A stretch of 64,000 bases of DNA, taken from the NCBI RefSeq assembly GCF_014647435.1, contig NZ_BMPE01000001.1:124001-188000 (forward strand), given 5' to 3'. Numbering within the stretch: the first letter of the stretch is position 1; every line of letters begins with the position of its first letter. This DNA is from Deinococcus radiotolerans. Its GTDB lineage: Bacteria > Deinococcota > Deinococci > Deinococcales > Deinococcaceae. The position numbers and the translations under genes were made by a program. The notes beneath the pieces were generated by a model that saw nothing but the letters and a program-made list of their open reading frames with translations, was not told where the DNA came from and made no database searches. Of the stretch, positions 19,795 to 30,244 are shown in pieces.

Positions 19795-19820
19795 CCATTC
19801 GGGTGGATGAAGGTGGCCGG

Positions 19821-21392
19821 TTACCAGCGTTCCGTGACGGTCTTCAGCTGCATGAAGTTCGCCAGGTAGTCCGGGCCACCCGCCTTGCTGTCCGTGCCGC
19901 TCATGTTGTAGCCACCGAACGGCTGCACGCCCACGATCGCGCCCGTGATCTTGCGGTTGAAGTACAGGTTCCCCACCTCGAACTCCGCGCGGGCCTGCTC
20001 CATACGCTCACGGCTGGCGCTGCACACGCCGCCCGTCAGGCCGTACTCGGTGCTGTTCGCGATATCCAGCGCGTCCTGCCAGTCCCGCGCGCGGATGACT
20101 GACACGACCGGCCCGAAGATCTCCTCCTGCGCCAGACGCGACTCGCGCTTCACGTCGCCCACGATGGTCGCCTGCACGTAGTAGCCCTGCTTCCCGTTCG
20201 CCTCGCCGGTCGCCGCGCCGCCCAGCAGCACCTTGCCCTCATTTGGGGCAATCTCCAGGTAGCTCTTGATCTTGTCGAAGCTCATCTGGTTCACGACCGC
20301 CGTGACGTTCGCGTTCTCCTCGCCCGTCCCGACCTTCAGGGCCCTGGCGCGCTCCACGAAGGCATTCACCACATCGTCGTACACGCTGTCCACCACGATC
20401 AGGCGGCTCATGGCGCTGCACTTCTGCCCGTTGAACCCGAACGCGCCCTGCACCGCCGCCGTCACCGCCACGTCAAGGTCGGCCGTCTCGTCCACGATCA
20501 TGCCGTCCTTGCCGCCCAGTTCCATGATCACGCGCTTGATCCACTTCTGGCCGGGCTGCACCTTCGCCGCCACCTCGTTGATGTGCAGGCCCACCGCGCG
20601 GCTCCCCGTGAACGTGATGAAGCGCGTCCTCGCGTGCGTCGTCAGGTACTCGCCGATCTCCTTGCCCACGCCGGGCAGGAACTGCAGCACCCCGGCGGGC
20701 AGCCCGGCCTCCAGCATGATGTCCACCATGAACCCCGCGATCAGGCCCGCGTCCTCGGCGGGCTTCACGATCACGCAGTTCCCCACCACGATCGGCGCGG
20801 CCGCCATCCCGATGAAGATCGCGCAAGGGAAGTTCCACGGGCTGATGCTCACGCCCACACCCAGCGGGATGCTCATCAGGCCGTTCTCCTCACCCTCGAA
20901 CCACGTCGTCTCACTGCTCCCGAAGCCCGAATACTTCATGGCGCTGCGCGCGTAGTACTCCAGGAAATCGATCGCTTCCGCCACCTCCACGTCGGCCTCG
21001 GCGTAGTTCTTGCCGACCTCGATGCTCATCAGCGCGCACGCCTCCAGGCGGCGGCGCTTCAGGATCGCGGCCGCCTTCAGCAGAACGCGCGCGCGGGCGT
21101 CCATGTCCCACTTCTTCCAGCTCTCGAACGCCGTCCACGCGCCCTGCAGGGCCCGCTCGGCGTCCTCGATGGTCGCCTTCGCGGTCGTGCCCACCACTTC
21201 GTTCGTGTCGCAGGGGTTCAGGCTGGTCAGCTTCTCCGCCGTATCCACCCGCTCACCATTGATGACCATGGGGTAGTGCTTCCCGACCAGTTCCGCACGC
21301 ACCTTCTTCAGCGCGTCCTGGTAGGCCTTGACGTTCTCTTCCTTCGTGAAATCGATGAAGCTCTGCGGGCGGTAGTCCTGAACTTTGATCAT
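19821..21392 (-). CDS. pruA: L-glutamate gamma-semialdehyde (1-pyrroline-5-carboxylate) dehydrogenase
   Basis: A 523-residue aldehyde dehydrogenase that oxidises glutamate semialdehyde to glutamate with NAD, the second step of proline catabolism. The catalytic Cys is in [14 protein letters not shown], the general-base Glu region is [10 protein letters not shown], and [13 protein letters not shown] is the cofactor-binding segment. AGGAG precedes the ATG at 21392, which overlaps the stop of the membrane protein gene. It is the last gene of a four-gene operon, and its substrate comes from the proline dehydrogenase encoded two genes upstream. Confidence 0.95.
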   Translation of the reverse strand: MIKVQDYRPQSFIDFTKEENVKAYQDALKKVRAELVGKHYPMVINGERVDTAEKLTSLNPCDTNEVVGTTAKATIEDAERALQGAWTAFESWKKWDMDARARVLLKAAAILKRRRLEACALMSIEVGKNYAEADVEVAEAIDFLEYYARSAMKYSGFGSSETTWFEGEENGLMSIPLGVGVSISPWNFPCAIFIGMAAAPIVVGNCVIVKPAEDAGLIAGFMVDIMLEAGLPAGVLQFLPGVGKEIGEYLTTHARTRFITFTGSRAVGLHINEVAAKVQPGQKWIKRVIMELGGKDGMIVDETADLDVAVTAAVQGAFGFNGQKCSAMSRLIVVDSVYDDVVNAFVERARALKVGTGEENANVTAVVNQMSFDKIKSYLEIAPNEGKVLLGGAATGEANGKQGYYVQATIVGDVKRESRLAQEEIFGPVVSVIRARDWQDALDIANSTEYGLTGGVCSASRERMEQARAEFEVGNLYFNRKITGAIVGVQPFGGYNMSGTDSKAGGPDYLANFMQLKTVTERW

Positions 21393-22432
21393 GGTGTAAC
21401 TCCTTCAATGGGGCTCTGGGGAAGAACGAGGGAATGGGGGCGATCAGTGTGGGTCGATACACCCAGCGCCTGGGCATGTTGGGTGATCTGCTGGTGCAGC
21501 TGATGCAGTTCGCTGGGCTCGGCGGCCTGAAGCGCGAAGGCTTCAAGGACACGGTCAAGCAGGGCCTCGGTCTGAAGGGTGGCTGGCGGGAAGGCGAGAC
21601 TGCTTTCGGGCAGCTTCGCCAGATCGTGCGCAGCGCGGTGCGCCAGGTCCCACAGCTCGCCAAGCCGCCACTCGTCACGCAGCAGCACGTCCTGCGCCTG
21701 CGGGCGCTGCGCTGGCAACTGAGCGAGTCTGGTCATGACTGAGGCGGGAATCTCCGCAGCGAGATGGTCGTCGACGTTCTGGCGGCCAACGGCCTGGCAA
21801 TCCGCGAGCACGGCCCCGAATGCCTGCAGGCGTGAGCGGGCGAGTAGGGTGTACACCGCCGGGACACGCAGCGGCAGGGTCAGGAGCAGGTACGAGGCGC
21901 CCCCGAGCACGGCGTAGAACAGCCAGATGCCTACCGATTCCAGCGTGCTGGTCCCGTCCGGGAACACCCAGAGGAGCAGAGCCAGCAGGGCGAGCCCGAG
22001 CACATGAACGGTCTGCACCGTGCTGTACGTCAGGCCGTATGCGTCGCGGCCCACCCGGAGGTCAGCCAGCGTGCGCAGCGCACCGGGATGCAGGTAGCGG
22101 CTGTCGCCAGTGCGCTGCAGGGTGTCGTACATGGCGCCGCGCTCCTCGGTGGTGTGCAATATGCCCTGCACGCCGCCGCCGAGGTAGGTACGGATCAGGG
22201 ACTGCACCTCGGGTTTCAGCCCCTCCCAGGCGTCCAGGGCCGGGTCAGGGAAGATATGCAGCGTCATGGGCGTGGCGCCAATCTGACCAACGGTCAGGAA
22301 CAGTTCCGGCAGGTGGCGTCTCGTGTCCGGCGATGTATCCAGGTTCAGTTTCCGGATCGCCTGAAAGTACCCCTGCGCAAAATCATGCAGGCGGCTCACG
22401 AGCAGGGGATGCACGGCAGGAATCGGGTTCAT
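21389..22432 (-). CDS. unknown membrane protein inside the proline operon
   Basis: A 347-residue protein of unknown family. Two adjacent hydrophobic helices lie at about residues 142-160 ([16 protein letters not shown]) and 168-190 ([18 protein letters not shown]). Both long flanks are soluble and helical, probably on the same side of the membrane. The C-terminal part is rich in Leu, Gln and Glu and may form coiled coils. It starts 19 bases after the proline dehydrogenase stop (a GTG at 22450 is an alternative) and overlaps pruA by 4 bases (ATGA). The tight linkage suggests a job with the two enzymes, such as membrane scaffold or sensor. Confidence 0.75.
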   Translation of the reverse strand: MNPIPAVHPLLVSRLHDFAQGYFQAIRKLNLDTSPDTRRHLPELFLTVGQIGATPMTLHIFPDPALDAWEGLKPEVQSLIRTYLGGGVQGILHTTEERGAMYDTLQRTGDSRYLHPGALRTLADLRVGRDAYGLTYSTVQTVHVLGLALLALLLWVFPDGTSTLESVGIWLFYAVLGGASYLLLTLPLRVPAVYTLLARSRLQAFGAVLADCQAVGRQNVDDHLAAEIPASVMTRLAQLPAQRPQAQDVLLRDEWRLGELWDLAHRAAHDLAKLPESSLAFPPATLQTEALLDRVLEAFALQAAEPSELHQLHQQITQHAQALGVSTHTDRPHSLVLPQSPIEGVTP

Positions 22433-22451
22433 GGCCGGAGTAGAGCGCACC

Positions 22452-23380
22452 TCAGCCCTTGAGCATGCCGCGGATGACGAACATGGCGTTGCGGGGTGTT
22501 TCGGCGATGCGGCGGCTGAAGTAGGGGTACCAGTCGCGGCCGTAGGGGATGTACGCGCGGACGCGGTATCCGGCGGCGGCGAGGTTGCGTTGCAGGTCGC
22601 GGCGGATGCCGTAGAGCATCTGGAATTCGAAGGCGTCCTTGCTGATGCCGTGCGCGAGGGCGTACATCTGCACGTCGTGGATGATGCTTTCGTCGTGCGT
22701 GGCGACGTTCACGTAGTTCCCCGCCTGCATGTGGGCGTATACGAGGCGGCGGTACGCGGCGTCCACGTCGGCTTTCTGCGGGTACGCGACCGTTTCGGGT
22801 TCCAGGTACGCGCCCTTCACGATGCGCAGGTTGGGGCTCAGGTCGTCCAGGCCGTCCCGGTCTTTCTCGGTGCGGTACAGGTAGCTCTGGAGGACGGTGC
22901 CGACGTGCTGCCCGCCGAACTCGCCGTGCAGGGTGCGGAACTGCGCGAGGGTCTGGTCGACGCGGGGGTGGTCTTCCATGTCGAGGCACACGAAGCCGCC
23001 GTACTCCTTGGCGCGGCGGATGATGCGCCGGGCGTTCGTGAGGCCCAGATCCTCACCGTCCACGGTCTTGCCCTGGCCGACGCTGGAGAGCTTAATGCTG
23101 ACGTAGGGCGTGATGCCGGCGGCGTGCGCGGCGTCCAGCATGGTGATGACGTTGTCGGCGAACTGCGTGCACTGCGCGGGGCTCTCGATGAATTCGCCCA
23201 GCAGGTCAAGGTTCGCCATGATGCCATCTTTCTTCAGGTCGTGCACGGCCTGGATGGCAGTCTGGGGGGTTTCTCCGGCGACGAAACGCTGGGCCATGCC
23301 CCAGCCGCGGGCGCGGACGGCGTTCTCGATGGCTTTCTGCCCGGCGACGGTCAGGACGGCTTTGCGGTACATCTGGTCGA

Positions 23381-23384
<4 letters not shown>
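22452..23384 (-). CDS. proline dehydrogenase (monofunctional PutA/PRODH)
   Basis: A 310-residue FAD enzyme oxidising proline to pyrroline-5-carboxylate and passing electrons to quinone. The beta-barrel contains [39 protein letters not shown] and ATHDES, and near the C terminus [18 protein letters not shown], the signature of monofunctional bacterial PRODH. Length fits the Deinococcus-Thermus enzymes. It overlaps the GntR gene by 4 bases, so it is translated from the same message as its presumed regulator. Confidence 0.95.
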
Positions 23385-24040
<656 letters not shown>

Positions 24041-24047
24041 TGTGGAT

Positions 24048-24059
24048 ATTGTATACAAT
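24048..24059 (-). promoter_or_regulatory. GntR operator overlapping the -10 of the proline operon
   Basis: ATTGTATACAAT is a perfect 12-base palindrome 8 bases upstream of the gntR start. TTGTATACAA is a familiar FadR-subgroup operator form. The right half also supplies TACAAT as -10, giving a leaderless mRNA and simple steric repression. The proline-linked inducer is inferred. Confidence 0.65.
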
Positions 24060-24245
24060 CCTGGCGATCTGCCTAGCCCCTCCCCTTCGCCTGTCAAGAA
24101 GTCGTCCAGTCAGACAGTCCAGCGCACGCCCTGATCAGGAAATGCATCTTCAGATGGAGTGGGAAGGTGTGTGCGTGGGAGGGGTCGCAGATCAGCACCT
24201 CAATCTCACTGTTCAGTCTGGTTCGCCGCGCGGACTGCTCAGCCC

Positions 24246-24713
24246 TCAGGTTTCTCCGTCCCGCCGCCCACGTTCCAGGTAGTGAAGAGGACGCAGCACG
24301 AACAGGAACAGCAGCGTGGCCCCCAGCGCAAACACGTACAGATGCAGCCCGCAGGCGACACCCACGCCTGAACTGGCCAGCAGACTCGCCGCGGTGGTCA
24401 GGCCCCGCGCCTCTCCGCCCTTGCGCGTGGAGAAGATCGTGCCCGCACCCAGGAAGCTCACGCCGCTGACGACGGCGGCCAGCACGCCCACCAGATCGAA
24501 CCGCACGGCGGGATTGTCGCTGCCGAACTGCCGGATGAGCTGCTCGGCCAGCACCACGAACAGGGCGGCGCTGATCCCGACGAGCATGTGGGTGCGCAGG
24601 CCAGCGCCCGCGCGGTGGGCCTCGCGTTCCCAGCCGATCAGGCCGGTCAGCAGGGCCGCGACGCCCAGGCCGATCAGCAGGCGTAGCTGGGCCAGCGGGT
24701 CAATCCAGTCCAT
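24246..24713 (-). CDS. MgtC/SapB family membrane protein
   Basis: A 155-residue inner-membrane protein with four to five helices. The family core [23 protein letters not shown] near residue 25 and [11 protein letters not shown] near residue 85 are intact. MgtC relatives affect magnesium homeostasis and acid or macrophage survival, partly through the F-ATPase. It lacks the extra C-terminal ACT-like domain of long MgtC. It stands alone between gntR and cspA. Confidence 0.88.
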   Translation of the reverse strand: MDWIDPLAQLRLLIGLGVAALLTGLIGWEREAHRAGAGLRTHMLVGISAALFVVLAEQLIRQFGSDNPAVRFDLVGVLAAVVSGVSFLGAGTIFSTRKGGEARGLTTAASLLASSGVGVACGLHLYVFALGATLLFLFVLRPLHYLERGRRDGET

Positions 24714-24906
24714 GTGCTGACGCTACGGAAGGGCATGGCGTGCGTGCAACTGGCCTTTCTTCACGTGGTGCAGCACCCCTGTGAGGCCTTCTGGACGGGC
24801 ATTGAGCAGCCACTGAGTCGAGTGGCCTAAAATGTAGGCTTACGCACGTTTGGCCTGTGGGGTGCCCTCTACACTGCGCTCATAGTTTCCTGAGTTCGCA
24901 CAAAGA

Positions 24907-24942
24907 GGGTGGGCGCACAGGGTCTTCACCGTGCGCCCACCC
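24907..24942 (+). promoter_or_regulatory. stable 5' leader hairpin of the cold shock gene
   Basis: GGGTGGGCGCAC and GTGCGCCCACCC pair perfectly over 12 bases, with an inner GGT-CTTC-ACC extension in the loop. It ends 27 bases before the ATG and just upstream of AAGGAG. TACACT at about 24871-24876 may be the -10. A temperature-responsive or mRNA-stabilising leader is plausible, since cold shock genes are often controlled through their 5' UTR. It is followed by CTATATCTGG, not a T run. Confidence 0.5.
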
Positions 24943-24969
24943 CTATATCTGGAAACTAAGGAGTGCATT

Positions 24970-25236
24970 ATGGCAGTAGGTAAAGTGAAATGGTTTAACG
25001 CGGAAAAAGGCTACGGCTTCATTCAGACCGAAGGTAGCCCCGACGTGTTCGCGCACTTCAGCGCGATCCAGGCCAGCGGCTTCAAGAAGCTGAACGAAGG
25101 CGACGAAGTCGAATTCGAAATCGAGGAAGGCCAGCGCGGCAAGGGCCCCCAGGCCAAGAACATTGTCGTGACGAAGGCCGCCCCGGTCAGCGATTACGGC
25201 GGTGGCGCCGGCGCCCGTCGCAACGACCGCTGGTAA
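24970..25236 (+). CDS. cspA: cold shock protein (CspA family)
   Basis: An 88-residue single-stranded nucleic-acid-binding protein. RNP1 is KGYGFIQ and RNP2 is VFAHFSAI, both intact, in a five-strand OB fold. It acts as an RNA chaperone. A short Gly/Arg tail ([14 protein letters not shown]) extends beyond the usual 67-70 residues, perhaps adding RNA contacts. AAGGAG lies 7 bases before the ATG. The leader carries an unusually stable hairpin, and a GAAA-capped terminator follows. Confidence 0.95.
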   Translation: MAVGKVKWFNAEKGYGFIQTEGSPDVFAHFSAIQASGFKKLNEGDEVEFEIEEGQRGKGPQAKNIVVTKAAPVSDYGGGAGARRNDRW

Positions 25237-25257
25237 GCACTCCGTTCCAGACGAAGC

Positions 25258-25281
25258 AGGCACTCCGGAAACGGGGTGCCT
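25258..25281 (+). terminator. terminator of cspA
   Basis: AGGCACTCCG pairs with CGGGGTGCCT (one T-G pair) around a GAAA tetraloop, followed by CTTGTGTT. It starts 22 bases after the stop. Confidence 0.75.
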
Positions 25282-25313
25282 CTTGTGTTGCCGCGCGTCC
25301 GCTCCAGAAGACC

Positions 25314-25348
25314 AGAAACGGACGCCGATTCTTCAGGCGTCCGTTTCT
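25314..25348 (-). terminator. terminator of hpt (possibly bidirectional)
   Basis: AGAAACGGACGCC and GGCGTCCGTTTCT pair perfectly over 13 bases around a 9-base loop. It lies 9 bases past the hpt stop on the minus strand, and both 3' sides end in TTTCT. Confidence 0.75.
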
Positions 25349-25356
25349 ACGCTGCC

Positions 25357-25884
<528 letters not shown>

Positions 25885-25944
25885 AGACCCGCAGGCTAAC
25901 ACGCCCGCGCCCCACTGCACCAACCCCGCGCTATGCTCACGCGG

Positions 25945-26748
25945 ATGTCAGCCCGTGACGACGCCGCCCCTGTGACGCTCCACCTTGACCGCGTGCCCGG
26001 CGTGCTGGGCCGCATTGTGCACGAACGCGCCGCCGATTACGCGGGCGCCGACCCGGCCCTGGGTGCCGCCCGTCCCCGCACGCGCCGCTTTGAGGCGGTC
26101 CTTCGGCAGCCGGGCCTGTCCCTGATTGCGGAGGTCAAGCGCGCCAGCCCCAGCCAGGGGGCCATCGCGCCGCTGGAACCGCTGGACGCCGCGCTGGCCT
26201 ACCAGGCGGGCGGCGCGCGTGCCATCAGCGTGCTGACCGAACCGCGGCATTTTGACGGGACGCCGCAGGCCCTGCGGGACGTGGTGGGCGGCGTGACCGT
26301 GCCCGCGCTGCGCAAGGATTTCGTGGTGCACCCCGCCATGCTGCGCGAGGCCGCCGAGTGGGGGGCGTCCGCGGCGCTGCTGATGGTCAGCGTCCTGCAC
26401 GAGGCGACCGCTGACTACCTGCAGATGGCGCACCACCTAGGTCTGGACGCGCTGGTGGAGGTGCACGACGAACGCGAACTGGACCTCGCGCTGGCCGCAG
26501 GCGCGCCGATCATCGGGGTGAACAACCGCGACCTGACCACCCTGAACATCGACCTGGAGGTCAGCCCGCGCCTGATCCGCCGCGCCCGCGACGCCGGCTA
26601 CGGTGGCGTGCTCGTGGCCGAGAGCGGGTACCGGTCGGCGGCCGAGCTGGACCGCGTGCGCGACCTGGCGGACGCCGTGCTGGTGGGCAGCAGCCTGGCG
26701 GGCAGTGGCGACCTGACCCGCGCCGCCCGCGACCTGATGCGCGTGTGA
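25945..26748 (+). CDS. trpC: indole-3-glycerol phosphate synthase
   Basis: A 267-residue TIM-barrel enzyme of tryptophan synthesis. SLIAEVKRASPSQG holds the first catalytic Lys, ALRKDFVV the second, followed by GVNNRDL and VAESGY, all canonical. The ATG at 25945 follows TATGCT by 7 bases; an ATG four codons upstream lies within that -10 and was rejected. No other trp gene is nearby. The last codons overlap the start of the MBL hydrolase gene. Confidence 0.95.
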   Translation: MSARDDAAPVTLHLDRVPGVLGRIVHERAADYAGADPALGAARPRTRRFEAVLRQPGLSLIAEVKRASPSQGAIAPLEPLDAALAYQAGGARAISVLTEPRHFDGTPQALRDVVGGVTVPALRKDFVVHPAMLREAAEWGASAALLMVSVLHEATADYLQMAHHLGLDALVEVHDERELDLALAAGAPIIGVNNRDLTTLNIDLEVSPRLIRRARDAGYGGVLVAESGYRSAAELDRVRDLADAVLVGSSLAGSGDLTRAARDLMRV

Positions 26749-27578
26749 CCCCGCCCGTTCCGCACGCCTCCATCACCTTCCTGGGGACCGGCGACAGCAA
26801 GGGCGTGCCGCGCTTCTGGTGCGCCTGCCCCGTTTGCCAGGAGGCCCGCACGGGCGGCCAGAACCGCCGGGGCCGCACCGCCACCCTGCTGCGCGTGCCG
26901 CTGAAGGACGGCGCCGAGGGTACCGCGCTGCTGGACGCCAGGCCGGACACGCACGCCGCGCTGGCCCGCCTGCCGGGACCGCTCGTGCCGGACGTGGTGC
27001 TCATCACGCATGCGCACAACGATCACATCCTGGGCCTGGGCGACCTGCTCGACTACGTCCGCTACGCCCGGGGGAAGCTTCAGGTGTACGCTCCGGCCGA
27101 GGTCATCCCGGCGCTCGCGCAGCGGTTCCCCTACGCCTTCAGCGGCGAGGGACCGGTGCAGCCTCTGCCAGAGGCGGGCGTCACGTTGGGTGACGTGACC
27201 CTCAGGCTCTTCCGCGTTCCGCACGGCGCGAACGGGCACAGCCACGCCGTTCGCCTCGATGCCCCGCACTGGCGGGCCGCGGTGTTCACGGACGCCATTG
27301 ACGTGCCGCCGGACGTGGCGCAGGCGTGGCTGTCCGGCTTGGACCTGCTCGCGCTGGGCACCTCGTTCGAGGACGAGAGCGGCGTGCCTCACCGCAGCCG
27401 CAGCGTGTACGACGTCCGTGAGGCCCTCGACCTGCCCTGGGCACGCGGGGCCCGGCAGGTCGTCCTGACGCACCTCTCACACGGCGTGGACGTGCGCCGC
27501 GGGGCCGTGCTGCCACCCGGCTGGTCGTTCGCGCACGATCAGCTGAGCGTGGCCCTGACACCCGGGACGCGAGTGTGA
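26745..27578 (+). CDS. MBL-fold metallohydrolase, PhnP-like
   Basis: A 277-residue metallo-beta-lactamase fold hydrolase. The metal motif is HAHNDH near residue 88, and an N-terminal CACPVC cluster matches the extra zinc site of PhnP-type cyclic phosphodiesterases; GTGDSKGVPRFWC opens the domain. Substrate is probably a cyclic phosphate or phosphodiester, but a phosphonate pathway is not seen here. GTG 26745 overlaps trpC by 4 bases. Confidence 0.85.
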   Translation: MTPPVPHASITFLGTGDSKGVPRFWCACPVCQEARTGGQNRRGRTATLLRVPLKDGAEGTALLDARPDTHAALARLPGPLVPDVVLITHAHNDHILGLGDLLDYVRYARGKLQVYAPAEVIPALAQRFPYAFSGEGPVQPLPEAGVTLGDVTLRLFRVPHGANGHSHAVRLDAPHWRAAVFTDAIDVPPDVAQAWLSGLDLLALGTSFEDESGVPHRSRSVYDVREALDLPWARGARQVVLTHLSHGVDVRRGAVLPPGWSFAHDQLSVALTPGTRV

Positions 27579-27636
27579 ACGCACTCCAACTTTGGCGGGG
27601 CGAAACTCACCCCCGCCGCCCCTACACTGGGCGCCG

Positions 27637-28335
27637 ATGACCGCCGCGCGCCAACCCCCACGCTCCCTGCGCTGGCTGATCCTGGGCACCGCCCTCGCCC
27701 TGCTGATCGGCGTGGCCCTGCTGCCGGACGTGCGGGCCTTCCTGGTGACGGCGTTCGCGGCGCTTACCAGCCGCGACCCGGCCGTCACGCGCGCCTTCGT
27801 GGACGGCCTGGGCTGGGCGGGCCCCCTCGCCCTGCTGGTGGGATTCGTGTTACAGGCCGTGCTGCCCGTGCTGCCCGCGCTGGTCCTGACGGCTGTGACC
27901 GCCCGCGCCTACGGCCCATACGAGGGCTTCCTGATCGTGTACGTGGGGACCCTGCTGGGCGCCGCCGCCGGGTACTGGCTGGGCCGCGCGCTGGGCAACA
28001 CCCTGATCCGCACCCTGGTCGGCGAGCGCGCCCGCGTGAAGGTCCACGAGTTTACGGAACGGCACGGCACGCAGGGCGTCCTGATGATCAGGCTGATGCC
28101 GGTCCTGTCTGCCGACGTGATGAACCTCGTGGCAGGCGCGGCCCGCATGGAGTTCCGGCCGTTCATGCTGGCCACCGCCGCCGGCGCACTGCCCGTCACC
28201 GCGCTGGTCGTGTGGCTCTCGGAGAGCGGCGAGCGGCTGCTGTGGGGCATGGTGATCCTCTCCGGACTGGTGGGCCTGGTCGCGGCTGGACGCTGGCTGA
28301 TCCGGCGCGGGCGCGCGGCCCGCGGACTCGGGTAA
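27637..28335 (+). CDS. TVP38/TMEM64 (DedA-like) membrane protein
   Basis: A 232-residue membrane protein with five to six helices. The SNARE-associated/VTT domain has the motif GTLLGAAAGYWLGRALG and, later, RLMPVLSADVMNLVAGAARM. Related proteins act as lipid scramblases or support envelope homeostasis. TACACT ends 8 bases before the ATG at 27637, suggesting an independent leaderless promoter after the trpC-MBL pair. Confidence 0.87.
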   Translation: MTAARQPPRSLRWLILGTALALLIGVALLPDVRAFLVTAFAALTSRDPAVTRAFVDGLGWAGPLALLVGFVLQAVLPVLPALVLTAVTARAYGPYEGFLIVYVGTLLGAAAGYWLGRALGNTLIRTLVGERARVKVHEFTERHGTQGVLMIRLMPVLSADVMNLVAGAARMEFRPFMLATAAGALPVTALVVWLSESGERLLWGMVILSGLVGLVAAGRWLIRRGRAARGLG

Positions 28336-28381
28336 ACTGAACGCCCGAAGTCCACTGCGAACCGGTGGATGTAGGAGGCTC

Positions 28382-29437
28382 ATGACCAAGCAAGACGAAG
28401 GCGCCCAGGCGTCGGCATACGAACGGGCGGGCGTCAGCATCGACGCGGGACACCGCGCGGTGGAACTCATGAAAGGCGCCGTGGCGCGCACCCACACCCC
28501 CAACGTCCTGGGTGGCCTGGGCGGATTTGGCGGGCTGTTCCGCGCCGCGTTCGGGCACATGGATGACCCCGTGCTGGTCGCCAGCACCGATGGCGTGGGC
28601 ACCAAGACGAAGGTTGCGGTGCGCAGCGGCACCTTCACCGGGCTGGGCGGCGACATCGTCAACCACTGCGTGAACGACATCCTGGTGCAGGGCGCCCGAC
28701 CGCTGTTCTTCCTCGATTACGTCGCCATGGGCAAACTGCTGCCCGAACGCGTGGCCGAGGTCGTCACCGGGGCCGCGCAGGCGTGCGAGGCCCTCGGCGT
28801 GGCGCTGCTGGGTGGCGAGACCGCCGAGATGCCCGGCGTGTACGTGGACGGCGAACTGGATATTGTAGGGACCATTGTGGGCGTCGTTGACCGGCCCAGA
28901 CTCATTAACGGCAGCCGCATCCAGGCTGGAGATACGGTCATCGCGCTGCCCAGCAGCGGCCTCCATACCAACGGCTTCTCACTGGCTCGCATGGCACTGG
29001 ACGACCTCGACTGGACTGAAGCCCGCGCCGACCTGAACGGGCAGACCCTCGCACAGCTGCTGCCCGTCCCGCACCGCGCCTACCTGCACGCCTTCGACGC
29101 CCTGGAACGCGCCGGAGCCGACGTGCGCGGCATGGCTCACATCACCGGCGGTGGCCTGATCGACAATCCACCCCGCGTGTTCCCGCAGGGCATCGGCATG
29201 CAGATCGACACTGGCAGCTGGACCGTTCCGCCCGTCTTCGAACTGATCGTGCAGCGCGCCCAGGTTGCCCGCCACGAAGCGTTCCGCGCGCTGAACATGG
29301 GCGTCGGCTTCCTGTTCATCCTGCCCGCCGAGCAGGAACAGGCCGCTCTGGACGCCTTGAAGTCCGCCGGGGAGCAGCCCTGGGTCATCGGCCAGATGAT
29401 TCACGGGCAGGGCGTCACGTTCACGGGAGCCGTTTGA
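28382..29437 (+). CDS. purM: phosphoribosylformylglycinamidine cyclo-ligase (AIR synthetase)
   Basis: A 351-residue enzyme of purine synthesis closing the imidazole ring with ATP. ASTDGVGTKTKVA, NHCVNDILVQGARPLFFLDY and LLGGETAEMPG are the family signatures, and ITGGGLIDNPPRV marks the C-terminal domain. GGAGG lies 4 bases before the ATG. The stop overlaps the TTG start of a phosphatase gene. Confidence 0.96.
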   Translation: MTKQDEGAQASAYERAGVSIDAGHRAVELMKGAVARTHTPNVLGGLGGFGGLFRAAFGHMDDPVLVASTDGVGTKTKVAVRSGTFTGLGGDIVNHCVNDILVQGARPLFFLDYVAMGKLLPERVAEVVTGAAQACEALGVALLGGETAEMPGVYVDGELDIVGTIVGVVDRPRLINGSRIQAGDTVIALPSSGLHTNGFSLARMALDDLDWTEARADLNGQTLAQLLPVPHRAYLHAFDALERAGADVRGMAHITGGGLIDNPPRVFPQGIGMQIDTGSWTVPPVFELIVQRAQVARHEAFRALNMGVGFLFILPAEQEQAALDALKSAGEQPWVIGQMIHGQGVTFTGAV

Positions 29438-30147
29438 CCAAGCGACTCGCCCCCACCGGATTCGCCGCGCCCGACCGCGCTACCGCCACCGAATTCTGGG
29501 TCGTGCGGCACGGCGAGAGCACCTGGAACGCCGACGGCCGTTACCAGGGGCAGGCGGACGTGCCCCTCAGTCACGTCGGCACCCTCCAGGCGGCCAGCCT
29601 CGCCGAGCGCCTGACCGGGCAGCACTTCGACGCCGTGTACACCAGTGACCTGACGCGCGCCGCCCGCACCGCCGAGATCGTCGCCGAACGCCTGACCGGC
29701 GCGCCCCCCGCTCAGCGGGACCCCGGCCTGCGGGAGATTGACGTTGGGGCACTCTCGGGGCTGGTCATCAGCCAGATCCGCGAGCAGTACCCCGACTACC
29801 TGAGCGCGCTGGGCAGCGAACCCTGGAGCACCCGCCGTCCCGGTGGGGAGAGCATGGAGGACCTGTACGCCCGCAGTGGCGCCGCCTTCGCCGCCCTGCG
29901 CCAGCGCCACCCCGGGCAACGCGTCCTGGTGTTCACGCACGGCGGCGTGGTGCGCGTCGCCGTGGGTCTCGCCCTGGGCGGCGTGCCCGCGAACGCCTGG
30001 GCCCGCCTGAGTGTGGCGAACACCAGCATCACCCGCGTCCTGCTGGGCGAGGGGAGCGGCATGCTTCTGGGCTTCAACGACGACGCCCACCTCGAGAACC
30101 TCCTTGAGGCCACCGAGGCTGACGACGTGCTGGGACAGGCCCCGTAG
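29434..30147 (+). CDS. histidine phosphatase family protein (phosphoglycerate mutase-like)
   Basis: A 237-residue branch of the phosphoglycerate mutase superfamily. The phospho-His motif VVRHGEST is near residue 25, the second Arg is in [11 protein letters not shown], the acid is in LREIDVG and the second His is in FTHGGVVR. Most stand-alone members are phosphatases (for example CobC or acid phosphatase types) rather than glycolytic mutases; substrate unknown. The TTG at 29434 overlaps purM by 4 bases, so a nucleotide-related substrate is a reasonable guess. Confidence 0.85.
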   Translation: MTKRLAPTGFAAPDRATATEFWVVRHGESTWNADGRYQGQADVPLSHVGTLQAASLAERLTGQHFDAVYTSDLTRAARTAEIVAERLTGAPPAQRDPGLREIDVGALSGLVISQIREQYPDYLSALGSEPWSTRRPGGESMEDLYARSGAAFAALRQRHPGQRVLVFTHGGVVRVAVGLALGGVPANAWARLSVANTSITRVLLGEGSGMLLGFNDDAHLENLLEATEADDVLGQAP

Positions 30148-30201
30148 GACCTGCCCACCTATCAGCGCCGTCTGGTCCGCTCTTCCGCAGGCCATGAAGA
30201 A

Positions 30202-30226
30202 CTCCCCCCTGCCTGACAGGGGGGAG
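30202..30226. terminator. bidirectional terminator
   Basis: CTCCCCCCTG and CAGGGGGGAG pair perfectly over 10 bases around CCTGA. It stands between the converging phosphatase and DUF11 lipoprotein genes. Confidence 0.75.
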
Positions 30227-30244
30227 CTGCATTGAGGACTGGAC

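Larger units (their letters stand above)
19330..19820. other. AT-rich intergenic region of 491 bases
   Basis: No convincing gene is seen. Most of it lies upstream of the protease gene and downstream of pruA, and the central 250 bases are much richer in A and T than the surroundings (for example TAATAAAATATTTATC near 19680). TTCATT and TAACAT, 17 bases apart on the minus strand near 19460-19490, could be a weak protease promoter. A 21-base near-palindrome is at 19631-19651 and the pruA terminator hairpin at 19767-19794. Confidence 0.6.

Noticed and set aside
28360..28385. Seven-codon ORF (VDVGGS) overlapping the purM start
   Set aside because: Too short and without its own signals; the GGAGG inside it is simply the purM ribosome site.
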